Positions 53,032 through 62,009 of a stretch of DNA of 64,000 nt are shown here, in pieces (within the stretch, counting starts at the first letter, position 1; each line of letters starts with the position of its first letter). Under the pieces are notes generated by a model. It searched no databases and was not told the origin of the DNA. It worked only from the letters and a program-made list of their open reading frames with translations. A program made the translations under genes and the position numbers. This DNA comes from Alkalibacterium subtropicum. GTDB taxonomy: Bacteria > Bacillota > Bacilli > Lactobacillales > Carnobacteriaceae_A. The DNA is taken from positions 248,001 to 312,000 of the forward strand of contig NZ_FOLT01000002.1 in the NCBI RefSeq assembly GCF_900112455.1. The letters run 5' to 3'.

Positions 53032-54582
53032 ATGTCTATCAAGAGTGAAAAACAGTTTGAAGTGATTATAGAAAAGTTGGACCAGCTGTTAGAAGAAAAC
53101 AAACAACTGAAGACCCTACTCGCTCAGAAAGATGATGAGCTTTCCTTACAGAAAGAACAAATCGAATTTTTAACTCAGAAATTGTACGGCTCAAAGAAGG
53201 AAACATTGAAGGATGATCCTAACCAGGGCAACCTCTTCAACGATCGCCTTTTTAGCGAACCAGAGCAGACTGGTGACCAAAGCGACGAAGATGAAGTCAT
53301 TATTACAACAGAACGTCGCCGCAAGAAACGTAAAGGATTAAAAGACCAGCAGTTGTCATCTCTTCCTACTGTTGACCACATTCATGAACTTGAATCTTGT
53401 ACGTGTCCAACATGCAAGGAAGCAATGAAAGAAATCAGCACGCAACTTATTCGTCAGGAAGTTAAATTTATCCCGGCGAGAGTTGAAAACCACAGACATT
53501 TCCAGAAAACATATGCCTGCGCGAACTGTGAGAAAAGCGGAACGCGCACGCCGTTTGCGAAATCTGAAATCCCCAGACTTCCTTTAAATAATACAGTCGC
53601 TTCTGCGTCATCGATAGCGGAAACCATGTATCAAAAATTCGAGCAAAAAGTCCCGGGCTATCGCCAAGAGGCTTTTTGGAATCTGCTTGGCTATCCGATC
53701 CCTCGGCATACCATTGCGAACTGGCACATTAAAACGTCCCAGTATTATTTCGAAGCGCTGGTGGCTGTAATGCGACAAGAACTGTTGAACCAGAAGGTTC
53801 TACACGCTGACGAAACGACATTCAAAGTACTGAATGACAAAGACCGACAAAAGTCCTATATGTGGTTATTCAGTACCGGCAAATACAGCGAACGTGCCAT
53901 ACATATCTACAAGCTTGGTCCATCACGCAGCGGCTCTGTCCCTAGAGATTTCTTAGAGGAGTACACTGGCTATCTACATAGTGATGGGTTCTCCGGGTAC
54001 AACAATCTTCCAGGGATGACGATGATTGCCTGTCTGGCGCATATCAGACGGAAGTTCTATGACGCCCGTCCAAAGAACTATTCCAGTAAGAGTGTCGCTC
54101 ATAAGGGAGTCACGCTGTGTAACGAGTTATTTGCGTTGGATAAGTCCCTCAAGGACTTATCTGTTAGCGAACGGTATGATCAGCGCTTAGAACTAGTGAA
54201 GCCGAAGCTTGAGGCGTTTTTTGACTGGTGTGAATCCCTAACTGCGCATGGCAAACTTGGCACAGCGATCAACTAAGCGCTGAATCAGAAAGAGCGAATG
54301 ATGAACGTTCTGAAGGACGGCCGTCTCGTGCTATCCAACAATCTAGCCGAACGTGGCATCAAGTCACTCGTTATGGGCAGAAAGAACTGGCTGTTTTCAA
54401 AATCTTTTGAGGGTGCTCATGCCGTTGCGACTATTTTGAGCCTCGTCGAGACGGCCAAATCCAACGGATTACATCCACGAAAATATCTGGACTACCTCTT
54501 AACTTACCTTCCAAATCGACAAAATACACCCTTGGAGGCTTATTTGCCATGGAATCCAAAGGTACAGGTGGAATGTCGCTAG
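53032..54582 (+). pseudogene. tnpC: IS66 transposase TnpC with in-frame stop
   Basis: The N-terminal coiled coil and zinc-finger part (ESCTCPTCKEAM, YACANCEKSG) lead to the DDE core (LHADETTFKVL, YLHSDGFSGYNNLPG, AHIRRKF). A TAA at 54274-54276 interrupts the frame where relatives have a Tyr codon. The same frame continues as ALNQKERMMNVLKDG and NNLAERGIKSLVMGRKNWLF to 54582. One point mutation inactivates the gene. Confidence 0.9.
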
Positions 54583-54706
54583 ACATTCAGTCTATTATAC
54601 TCTTCGGACATTTCTCATTATAGAGGTGTCCGATTTTTATTTGTAGGTACTCAGCTATTCATCGCTTACTTTGTAATAAAGACTTCTCATCTTTAAAAAA
54701 AATGAA

Positions 54707-54757
54707 AACCGATCCGGAGGGCAACGTTTACATCACGTCGCCCTCCGGATCGTTTTA
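54707..54757. terminator. Strong GC-rich terminator
   Basis: GATCCGGAGGGC and GCCCTCCGGATC form a perfect 12-bp stem with T-run. Originally the end of the macrodomain-DUF305 operon, now separated from it by IS66. Confidence 0.9.
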
Positions 54758-55160
54758 AATATTACAGAAAGTATGAACTGTCAGGTTCAATTATCATTGT
54801 CGTTGAGGGTAGCGTCCTGGATATCGTTTGAAAAATCGATGATAAAGAAGGTAGAATAAATCTATGGATTATTCAAAGATAGCTACGATGAAAAAATTAG
54901 TTGAAGATCCCTACAGTGGTTTTATCAGCACACTCGAACATTACGTGCCTTGAGTAAACAGATACCTTCACAATAGCTCCTTCTCAACTACTAGTTGATT
55001 ATCGAACTGTTTGCAATAAAATGCGGTATTGCATACTTAAGAGGTAAGATAGAAATTTATTATCCTGGCAACTTTAAATAGTTACTTTACAAGTTAGATA
55101 GATACATAAATTAATACGCCGGAAATCAGCACTCATTGAGTTCTTTTTATTCCAACAACT
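54758..55160. other. Decayed intergenic region
   Basis: About 400 bases with no intact gene. A 29-codon frame at 54864-54953 (MDYSKIATMKKLVEDPYSGF and nine more) could be the start of a lost gene, but it has only a weak ribosome site. Confidence 0.35.
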
Positions 55161-55488
55161 ATTGTACGATGATCGTTAGATCTCGATCCTTAGGTGTTTT
55201 TAGTTCGACTTCTATGACCAGCATAAGATTAGTTACTCTTCCAACATCAGTATTTGATGTACAGTCGACGGCGTCAACCGTTATAGTATAAACTTCTTCT
55301 ATTACTACAACCGCTTCCGGCATGCCTTGTCCTGTTCCACATCCAGAATAACTTCATTACCGTCTTTTTCTAATATATCTATCTTAACTTTTGAACCCGT
55401 TAGATTCGTATTACCTGTACATCCCATCAGTATAAACAGTATACTTTGTCCTAGAACTGTTTGTTTTTTAAACTACTTCCTTTTTCTA
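55161..55488 (-). pseudogene. ydhK pseudogene, internally deleted and frameshifted
   Basis: It begins with a lipoprotein signal (LFILMGC), jumps directly to the second DUF1541 domain (GNEVILDVEQDK), then needs a frameshift to continue as GMPEAVVVIEEVYT and DVGRVTNLMLVIEVEL, which track YdhK. The first domain is lost and the ending is altered. Third ydhK relative in this window. Confidence 0.7.
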
Positions 55489-55504
55489 TATCAGTTCAAT
55501 CTTT

Positions 55505-56881
55505 TTATATTTTCTGACTTTCGGGAAGGACGACCGTAAAGGTAGTTCCTCTTCCTTCATCACTCTCAACTCTAATATCCCCTTGATGTGCATCTATAAT
55601 GCTTTTTACAACTGCCAGACCGATTCCTTGACCCTGCAGTTTACTGTTCCGTGAAGGTTCTACTTGATAAAAGCGCTCAAAAATGTAGTCTAACTTATCT
55701 TCTGGTATCCCCTTCCCGTTATCCTGAATCATTATTATAATTTCATTCTTGATGCGTTTGGATATTAAACTGATTTCCCCATCTTCGGGTGTGAATTTAA
55801 CTGCATTGGCTAATAGATTTGTTATCACCTGTTCCAGCTTATTTCTATCCGCTTCAATCATTTCCGACTGTGCTTTTAGATTTAGAGTCACCTGCTTTTC
55901 ATTAACCTGCGGTTCAAATGAGATGGAGATATTAGATAGCAGTTCTTTGATATCAAACGTTTCGAGATTCAATTGCTTATTTGTGTTTTCTGTATCGTCC
56001 AGCTGATCAATCAGCTGGACTAAATGAGCGAGACGTATGACCTGACGATTCAGGCTATTTAGCCGTTCAGGCGTGACCTCCCAGACACCGTCCAGCATGG
56101 CCTCAACATTCCCCTGCAGCGTAGTCAAAGGCGTCCTCACCTCATGAGCCAGATCCGAAACCATCTGATTCCGAATTCTTTTCTGCTCGGCTAACCGAGC
56201 GGCTAGAACATTGACGCTCTGCTGCAGCTGGAAGAGCTCGCTGATTTTTTCATCTTTGGTTTCAGCTTCTCCAATATCCCGTCCTTGAGCGATTTGCTGT
56301 GTCCGTTCGCTGGTCGCTGCAATTGGCCTGCTCAAACGTCTGGATATGAGGTAGGCCATAACCCCGGCAATAACAAAAGTTAGCAGACCCATCAATGCAA
56401 TCAAAAGGATCAGATCTTCAATGAACTCTTCTTCTTCAGAAGTATAGTCCTGAAAACCCGGGTAAGTGATAAATGCTGTCCCGATATTATTCTCACCTGA
56501 AAACAAGTCTACTTCTTCTTCAAACCAGTCTTCCCCAGGCAGCACTTCAATCATTTGCATGCCCCGCATATGCTGTCCCATCGGTGAGGACTGACTGATT
56601 ATTTCATTACCGTCTGCATCCACGATCCGCACAAACATATGCGAATGCATGGCATTCTGAATAGCGCCAGAAAGTATTTCCCGGTCCCACTGACTTTCAC
56701 CGTCATATGCTGTTTCGATGGTTTCGATGACTGTTTCTCTTTCATTTATAAAACGGTCACTCAAGTAATCATCAAATCTGTTTTCAGTAAGTTGAAAGGT
56801 CAAAAAACTGAATAAAGAAATCATGAGTATACTTCCACTTAGAATATAAATGAATAAATGACTAAATAAGGTTCTCTTCAT
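55505..56881 (-). CDS. Sensor histidine kinase (BaeS/CssS-like)
   Basis: A 458-residue membrane kinase. Two membrane helices (about 8-30 and 160-182) flank an extracytoplasmic sensor domain containing SSPMGQHMRGMQM, which could bind a soft metal. HAMP follows, then the phosphoacceptor DLAHEVRTPLTTLQGN, and the ATPase motifs NLLANAVKFTPEDG, DNGKGIPEDKLDYIF and GQGIGLAVVKS. The ATG overlaps the response regulator gene by 20 bp. Likely senses envelope or metal stress. Confidence 0.92.
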   Translation of the reverse strand: MKRTLFSHLFIYILSGSILMISLFSFLTFQLTENRFDDYLSDRFINERETVIETIETAYDGESQWDREILSGAIQNAMHSHMFVRIVDADGNEIISQSSPMGQHMRGMQMIEVLPGEDWFEEEVDLFSGENNIGTAFITYPGFQDYTSEEEEFIEDLILLIALMGLLTFVIAGVMAYLISRRLSRPIAATSERTQQIAQGRDIGEAETKDEKISELFQLQQSVNVLAARLAEQKRIRNQMVSDLAHEVRTPLTTLQGNVEAMLDGVWEVTPERLNSLNRQVIRLAHLVQLIDQLDDTENTNKQLNLETFDIKELLSNISISFEPQVNEKQVTLNLKAQSEMIEADRNKLEQVITNLLANAVKFTPEDGEISLISKRIKNEIIIMIQDNGKGIPEDKLDYIFERFYQVEPSRNSKLQGQGIGLAVVKSIIDAHQGDIRVESDEGRGTTFTVVLPESQKI

Positions 56882-57560
56882 AATTCACTCCAAAACGGTA
56901 ACCGCTGCCGTGTACAGTTTCAATATACATCGGTATTTTAGGGTCTCTCTCGATTTTTGCTCTCAAATTTTTTATATGGGAGTCGATCACTCTGTCCATT
57001 GCCGTGGCTTCCAGTCCTTTTACCTTTTCAAGCAATTGATCACGAGAAAAGACGTGACGCGGTTCTCTTGCCATGATCTCCAGAAGTTCAAATTCTGTGT
57101 GAGTTAATAACACATTGTCTCCATGCGCAACTACTTCCATTGTATTAGGGAAGATGACCAGATCACCTTTATTAAAAGTCAGTTTATCCTCATTATTGAC
57201 TGTTTTCATCCTTCTCATTACTGTTACGATTCTGGCAAGCAGTTCTTTAGGACTAAAAGGCTTCGTGACGTAATCATCTGCCCCAAGTTTCAGTCCCTTG
57301 ATAACGTCTGATTCATTCGATTTAGCGGTCAGCAAGATAATAGGTACATCCGACGATTCTCTAATTTTCTCACAAATCTCCCAGCCAGTATAATCCGGCA
57401 GCATAATATCTAAGATGATAAAGTCAATGCTGTGATTATAAAATGTTTCAAATGCTTTTTCACCAGTAGATGCTATATAAACATCATGGCCGTCAGCATT
57501 TAAATAAGCCTGGACGATTTCCAGAATCGACTGCTCGTCATCAACAACTAATATGTTCAT
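56862..57560 (-). CDS. OmpR/PhoB family response regulator
   Basis: A 232-residue regulator. The receiver domain (1-115) has the acidic pair VVDDEQ and the phosphorylated Asp in FIILDIMLPDYTGW. The conserved Thr/Lys sites are present (LLTAKS, YVTKPF). The C-terminal winged helix (about 130-228) ends VHGSGYRFG. It forms a pair with the overlapping kinase gene. The tandem 11-bp TTTATGGA boxes at three promoters in this window are good candidates for its targets. Confidence 0.93.
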   Translation of the reverse strand: MNILVVDDEQSILEIVQAYLNADGHDVYIASTGEKAFETFYNHSIDFIILDIMLPDYTGWEICEKIRESSDVPIILLTAKSNESDVIKGLKLGADDYVTKPFSPKELLARIVTVMRRMKTVNNEDKLTFNKGDLVIFPNTMEVVAHGDNVLLTHTEFELLEIMAREPRHVFSRDQLLEKVKGLEATAMDRVIDSHIKNLRAKIERDPKIPMYIETVHGSGYRFGVNYEENLI

Positions 57561-57629
57561 TCACCTGGTCTCCTTTATCCACTATTCATCAGAAAGAAAT
57601 GTATCCGCAATACATTATACTGCACTGCT

Positions 57630-58166
57630 CTACTTCGATAAAAGTGCATCGATTTTTCGAAAGATTTCATCTGACGATGTTCCACTTATTCTAACTAATG
57701 TGTCTCTTCTTTTGTAGTAATCTAAAATCGGTCGGGTCTCGTTTAAGAAAACTTCAAAACGCTGTTCGATTACCTTTTCGGTGTCGTCTGTTCTTCCACG
57801 ATTTATAAGCCGCTCTTTTAAGATATCCTTTGGAACATCCAGATAGAATACTCTCTATTTTGTCTGGGTTATATCCTCCAAAGCTAATGACTGGTTTAAA
57901 TTGCGAGGATAACCATCTAAGACAACCGAGCATTTATGCTGATGTTTGCTTATTTTTTGTTTAATAAGTGCGGTGATTATTCTATCCGGCACTAATTTCC
58001 CTGAAGATACATAACTTAAGACTTGTTTTCCAATTGCCGTCTCCTGTTTCATTTCGTTACGCAATATTTCCCCCGAGGATACAATGGGAAATTCATACTT
58101 GTTTTGAATGCGTTCTGCCACTGTCCCTTTACCCGATCCCGGGGCGCCAACTAAAATAATAATCAT
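57630..58166 (-). pseudogene. Adenylate kinase-like gene with in-frame stop
   Basis: The frame from ATG 58166 encodes a short-form adenylate kinase without LID insert: LVGAPGSGKGTVAERI, SSGEILRNEM, VVLDGYPRNL. A TAG at 57855-57857 is followed in frame by RVFYLDVPKDILKERLINRG and a normal C-terminus ending at 57630 (178 codons in all). It lies next to a broken gap gene, mirroring the intact adk and gap of the copper locus. Confidence 0.85.
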
Positions 58167-58281
58167 ATCGAACTCCTTTTGTAAACTTATTATACATTGA
58201 ATATTCCTGCAATAGAACCACCAGTAGTTTAATTTTTTACCGTAATACCGAAATCTCTTTGGATTTTATGATAATAGATTT

Positions 58282-58316
58282 AAAAAGAGCCGATATTTTT
58301 CATCAACTCTTTTTTC
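58282..58316 (-). terminator. Terminator after the gap pseudogene
   Basis: AAAAAGAG and CTCTTTTT with an inner GAT/ATC-type pairing. Confidence 0.5.
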
Positions 58317-58326
58317 GTCTGCTTCT

Positions 58327-59327
58327 CTATAATTCAGCTACATATTCTATCAAACGAACAAGATTGGAAACAAAACCATACTTAATGTCATACCATGAAA
58401 CTGTTTTAATAAGTTGAGTATCTTTATTTTTTATAATATCCGTTAACGTGGCGTCAAATATTCCTCCTGCAGAAGTACCAATAACGTCCGAAGATACAAT
58501 CGGTTTTCAGAATATTCGAATGAAGAATTGGCGGCTTCGTTCATTGCTTTATTCACTTCTTCAATCATCACTTTCTTTTTAAGAGTAGTATAAAACTCCA
58601 CTATTGCAGCATCAGGAAATGGCACTCGAGTTGCTGATCCATCGATACTGTTTTCTATAGAAGGAATGACCTTCCCGACCGCCTTGGGCGCCCGGTAGAA
58701 GTAGGAATAGCATTTATGGCTCCTACTCTACCCCGGCGCATATCCTTAGAGCCGGGGCTATCGTGTAATGACTGCGAAGGCGTGTATGCCTTAACCGCCT
58801 TCATATAAACAGTTTCGATTCCAAGTTTATCATTCAGAACTTTTGTAACAGGCGCCAAATCATTTGATGTACACGAACCGAAAGAAAGGAGTTTGTCGTC
58901 TTGTGTAATGACATCCTCAATGACTCCTAAGACAATGATTTTCGTTTCCTTATCAGCCGGAGTCGTAAGTATAACTTTTTTCGCACCAGCTTTGATGTGT
59001 TCCTGCGAATTTTCAGCCGTTGCATTCACTCCCGTCGCTTCTATTACTATGTCGACCCCTAAATCTTCCTACAGTAAATTCCCTTCTTCTGATTCCTGAT
59101 AGTAGTTGATTTCATGCCCATTTTATAACCAAAGTATTCTCCCGAACCTGGACATCATGCTTTAAACGTCCGTATGTTGTGTCAAATTCCATCAGTTAAT
59201 CTAAGTTTTCAATATCACTTAAATCATTAACAGCCACAACTTCCAAATCTGAATCTGTATCTAACAATCTTCTCAGTACTGTTCTCCCAACTCGTCCAAA
59301 TCCATTGACTGCGATTTTTGTAGACAT
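58327..59327 (-). pseudogene. Broken GAPDH gene
   Basis: From ATG 59327 ([13 protein letters not shown]) to the stop at 58327, pieces of a GAPDH appear in several frames. These include a central part with the cysteine region altered (SFGSCTSNDLAP, only one cysteine) and VKAYTPSQSLHDSPGS, then MRRGRVGAINAIPTSTG, and a final part ending IEYVAEL. At least three frameshifts or stops separate them. The catalytic histidine position is lysine, as in the intact gap at 42862-43869, showing common origin. Confidence 0.9.
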
Positions 59328-59400
59328 TTTAATTCCTCCATTATTTTATTGTTATTATAATCTTATCTTGAACATTATGTTATTTACAATTATCTCCTAC

Positions 59401-60120
59401 TCAATTTATTTTAGTAGAAATCTCCTTCTCAAAGCCTACCTGTTTTCCTACCTCTTTCTTTTTCGACAATAGACTTATGTCTCTTGTTTTTCTCTTTGTC
59501 AAAACGTAGCCAGTTATCAGTAAGATTTCAACTAATCCAAAAGCTAACAAAAAATTGTGCATAAAGAACTCAGCCGGTAAAATCAGAATTATGGGATCTG
59601 TAGCAGGATTGAACAACCACGCATCATTGTTGAAAAATGACTGATGAAATAATAGAAATAAGCTATCAAAGCTAATCAGAATACCCACTATAACTGTTAA
59701 AGATAGAAAAATCCCATTTTTAAAATATATAAGCAAACTTTTGTATAAATTTCTGCTTTTTATATACCTCATAAAAAAATACGTCCCTGATCCCGCAGCA
59801 GCAAGAATAAGGTAATTAAACATGAATAATCTTTTCACTTCATAGAAATGAAACAGTCCCCTTTCGGAACTTGGAAAGTCAGGCATTGCCAAATCTGTTA
59901 TCCAAGGCATATTCAAGTAATCCATTAAGATTCGATAATTTAATATAATTTGTTCTTTAGATACATTTACATAATCTGTGATGTTCAAATAATCAATATC
60001 AACTATATATAAAGGAGTAAAATTAATTGTAAAAGCTATTGATACGGACATAATGAATAGCGAAATCACGATATATCCCAATGATTTTATAATTCTTTGC
60101 CTCAACACGATGCTTCTCAC
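59401..60120 (-). CDS. DUF1461/TIGR01906 family membrane protein
   Basis: A 239-residue protein with about five membrane segments. It has an N-terminal helix, an outer loop with FHFYEVKRLF-like FHEREV-type sequence, and QSFFNNDAWLFNPATDPIILILP, the family signature. Function unknown. It overlaps the preceding small-protein gene by 4 bp, so it is translated as part of the lgt-like operon. Confidence 0.82.
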   Translation of the reverse strand: MRSIVLRQRIIKSLGYIVISLFIMSVSIAFTINFTPLYIVDIDYLNITDYVNVSKEQIILNYRILMDYLNMPWITDLAMPDFPSSERGLFHFYEVKRLFMFNYLILAAAGSGTYFFMRYIKSRNLYKSLLIYFKNGIFLSLTVIVGILISFDSLFLLFHQSFFNNDAWLFNPATDPIILILPAEFFMHNFLLAFGLVEILLITGYVLTKRKTRDISLLSKKKEVGKQVGFEKEISTKIN

Positions 60121-60326
60121 CTTTCCTTATGTCCAACTCTAGATCTCAGCTCATGTAATTCTTCTTTTAACTTTCTATTTTTTTCTTCCAGTATCTCTTT
60201 TTCTAATAAGGTATTATCAGCATCACTAACTTTTTTGTGAGAATGGCCCCCGTGCATACCAGGCATCAAATACATCATAAGCACGTGGCCAATAATCATA
60301 ACAACGATAAATAGTATTGTTTCCAT
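60117..60326 (-). CDS. Small one-helix protein with coiled coil
   Basis: A 69-residue protein: membrane helix (about 3-22, with MMYLMPGMHGGHSHKK just after it, rich in Met and His) and a C-terminal charged coiled coil (LEKEILEEKNRKLKEELHEL). AAGGAGA precedes the ATG. It lies between an Lgt-like gene and the DUF1461 gene. A nonsense-interrupted copy follows the other Lgt-like gene at 23615-23827, so the pair is a conserved unit. Confidence 0.75.
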   Translation of the reverse strand: METILFIVVMIIGHVLMMYLMPGMHGGHSHKKVSDADNTLLEKEILEEKNRKLKEELHELRSRVGHKER

Positions 60327-60342
60327 GTATTTTTCTCCTTTG

Positions 60343-61188
60343 TTATCGACTGTATATAAAATGAATCCCGTAATAGAATACTACTGATACAATAAAGCCT
60401 AACACTATAATTCCATAGACTATCGCATTTTTCAATGTACCCGCTTCGCTGGTATATTCAATTTGACTGACCTGCTTGTTTCTCATGAACATTAATAACA
60501 GCAAGCCTAAAACAATAATCAGCAAACTCAAGACATGTGCAATACTTAAACTGCCGATTGCCTGAGGGTTAGATCTGAAGAACTCTACAATAAACCTGTT
60601 GAAAGCAAAACCGATGACATATATGAAGAACAATTCGCCGTCAAATTTGGCCGTCTGTCTTCTTCTCCATATGATCAGAAACAATATAAAGTTTAACGCT
60701 ACTTCATAGAGCTGGGCCGGGTGCAGCAGTTCGCCACCTACCATGACTCCCCATGGCCAGTTTCTGCTCATCGGCACACCGAAAACGTCACAGCCGACAC
60801 GGCCTATCGCCTGACCTAATATAACCCCTGGAACGATTGCATCTGCTGTTTTCCAGACAGCCATTTTCTTCTTTTTCATAAACCAGAATGCAAACGATCC
60901 GGCAACCAGAATGGCTCCTTGAATCGATAAACCACCTTGAGAGATCTTAAAGATGTCCAAGGGATTTGCCAGATAATGGTCTAGGTTAAAGAACAGTATG
61001 TATCCTAATCTGGCACCTATAATCCCAAGTAAAGCAGTATACAGCCCCAGATCCATCAGCATATCTTTATCCAGCCGTTTACGTTCACCTTCTTTTTGAA
61101 TAAGCAATAATCCAATAATCATACCCAGGGCACTGGTCACGCCCAATAAAGAAATACTAAAATGTCCGATACTGAACAATTCTATCAT
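60343..61188 (-). CDS. Lgt-like membrane protein, divergent copy B
   Basis: A 281-residue paralogue of the protein at 23837-24685, nearly colinear with it (GGLSIQGAILVAG, GQAIGRVGCDVFGVPM, LHPAQLYEVALNFILF, FNRFIVEFFRSNPQAIG). Like that one it lacks the canonical Lgt GGL-HGG and GNFIN residues. Translation is followed 16 bp later by the small coiled-coil protein and then DUF1461. These may work together at the membrane in metal stress; the reaction is unknown. Confidence 0.75.
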   Translation of the reverse strand: MIELFSIGHFSISLLGVTSALGMIIGLLLIQKEGERKRLDKDMLMDLGLYTALLGIIGARLGYILFFNLDHYLANPLDIFKISQGGLSIQGAILVAGSFAFWFMKKKKMAVWKTADAIVPGVILGQAIGRVGCDVFGVPMSRNWPWGVMVGGELLHPAQLYEVALNFILFLIIWRRRQTAKFDGELFFIYVIGFAFNRFIVEFFRSNPQAIGSLSIAHVLSLLIIVLGLLLLMFMRNKQVSQIEYTSEAGTLKNAIVYGIIVLGFIVSVVFYYGIHFIYSR

Positions 61189-61215
61189 ATAAACATTCTC
61201 CTATTCTATTTAAAA

Positions 61216-61262
61216 GAAACGAATACAACAGGATGAGTCATCGATCCTTGTTGTATTCGCAT
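61216..61262 (-). terminator. Terminator after the exported Met/Asn-rich protein gene
   Basis: CGAATACAACA and TGTTGTATTCG form the stem, with T residues after it on the minus strand. Confidence 0.8.
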
Positions 61263-61277
61263 TTTAACTTAATCTAA

Positions 61278-61826
61278 CTATTTTGAATTGAAGAAATTAA
61301 ATCTCTTCATAAATTCTCTGTCTTCATTGTTATTTAACTCCCGCTCATCCCAGTCCATGATTCCTCTATTGAAGTTAAATGAATTATGCATCTCTTCCAT
61401 CCAATCGAACATACCATTAAAGGAAAAGTCACTAAAACCTCTCATGTGATTTCCCATATCACCAAAAAATGACTCGGGATTCTCCGACCGATTCTCCTCG
61501 CTACTATCTAGATTTTCATCGCTAAATCCCCACATTCTATTGTGCCAGTTATTCCAGCTATCGGTTTCTGTATCGTAACTTTTATTAGTGTTGTTTTCAC
61601 TGCCATTCTCATCTGGAATGCTGTTCTCTCTGTTTCGGAAAGAATTTCCATGCATGCCTTCCATATGATCCCATATTGTCTCATCACGATCGTCCCAATA
61701 TGGATCTGGCGACTGTTCCTGATTCCCATGGGCTGCAACATTGCTCAGTTCACTGTTATATAGACTAACACTAGATACTCCTCCAATAACCAGTAAACTT
61801 GCGATATATTTTTTTCCTTTTTTCAT
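61278..61826 (-). CDS. Exported Met/His/Trp/Asp-rich protein, unknown
   Basis: A 182-residue protein with a signal peptide (about 1-32, ending ELSNVAAHG) and a very hydrophilic body with repeated HMEGMHG, WNNWHNRMWGF, GDMGNHMRGF and WMEEMHNSF segments. The spaced Met and His residues suggest weak multiple copper sites, an inference. The frame opens at GTG 61835, but the ATG at 61826 is better spaced from AGAGGTGG. It has a promoter with two TTTATGGA-type boxes. Confidence 0.6.
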   Translation of the reverse strand: MKKGKKYIASLLVIGGVSSVSLYNSELSNVAAHGNQEQSPDPYWDDRDETIWDHMEGMHGNSFRNRENSIPDENGSENNTNKSYDTETDSWNNWHNRMWGFSDENLDSSEENRSENPESFFGDMGNHMRGFSDFSFNGMFDWMEEMHNSFNFNRGIMDWDERELNNNEDREFMKRFNFFNSK

Positions 61827-61856
61827 TTTCTCCACCTCTTCTTATTCTATACCTTT

Positions 61857-61891
61857 AGTATAAAAAAGAATTATGGAGAAAAAATGGAGAT
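61857..61891 (-). promoter_or_regulatory. Promoter with two 11-bp ATGGAGA boxes
   Basis: Plus-strand reading: -10 complement AGTATA (61857-61862), 7 nt, then ATTATGGAGAA and AAAATGGAGAT in tandem. Same layout as at 20242 and 49152. Confidence 0.62.
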
Positions 61892-61934
61892 TGCAGTTTA
61901 TATTATTTTTTTGTTTATTCACTGGTTAATTGTT

Positions 61935-61975
61935 CAAAAAAAGACGTCAGCGACTGTTCATCCACTGACGTCATA
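61935..61975 (-). terminator. Terminator of the M23 peptidase gene
   Basis: GACGTCAG and CTGACGTC stem with TTTTTTT on the minus strand. Confidence 0.85.
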
Positions 61976-62009
61976 ATTTTACACTGACACGTACTAAATT
62001 TTGAAATTA

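Larger units (their letters stand above)
52303..54669 (+). mobile_element. IS66 family insertion sequence
   Basis: The ends are inverted repeats starting GTAAGCGATGAATAGCT. TTTGTATT before and TTTGTAAT after match at 7 of 8 bases, a worn 8-bp target duplication as IS66 makes. It holds tnpA, tnpB and a tnpC with a nonsense mutation, so it cannot move by itself. Confidence 0.9.

Noticed and set aside
19859-61835. Integrative conjugative element or plasmid carrying the metal genes
   Set aside because: No relaxase, integrase, type IV secretion, replication or partition gene is visible; only insertion sequences are seen.
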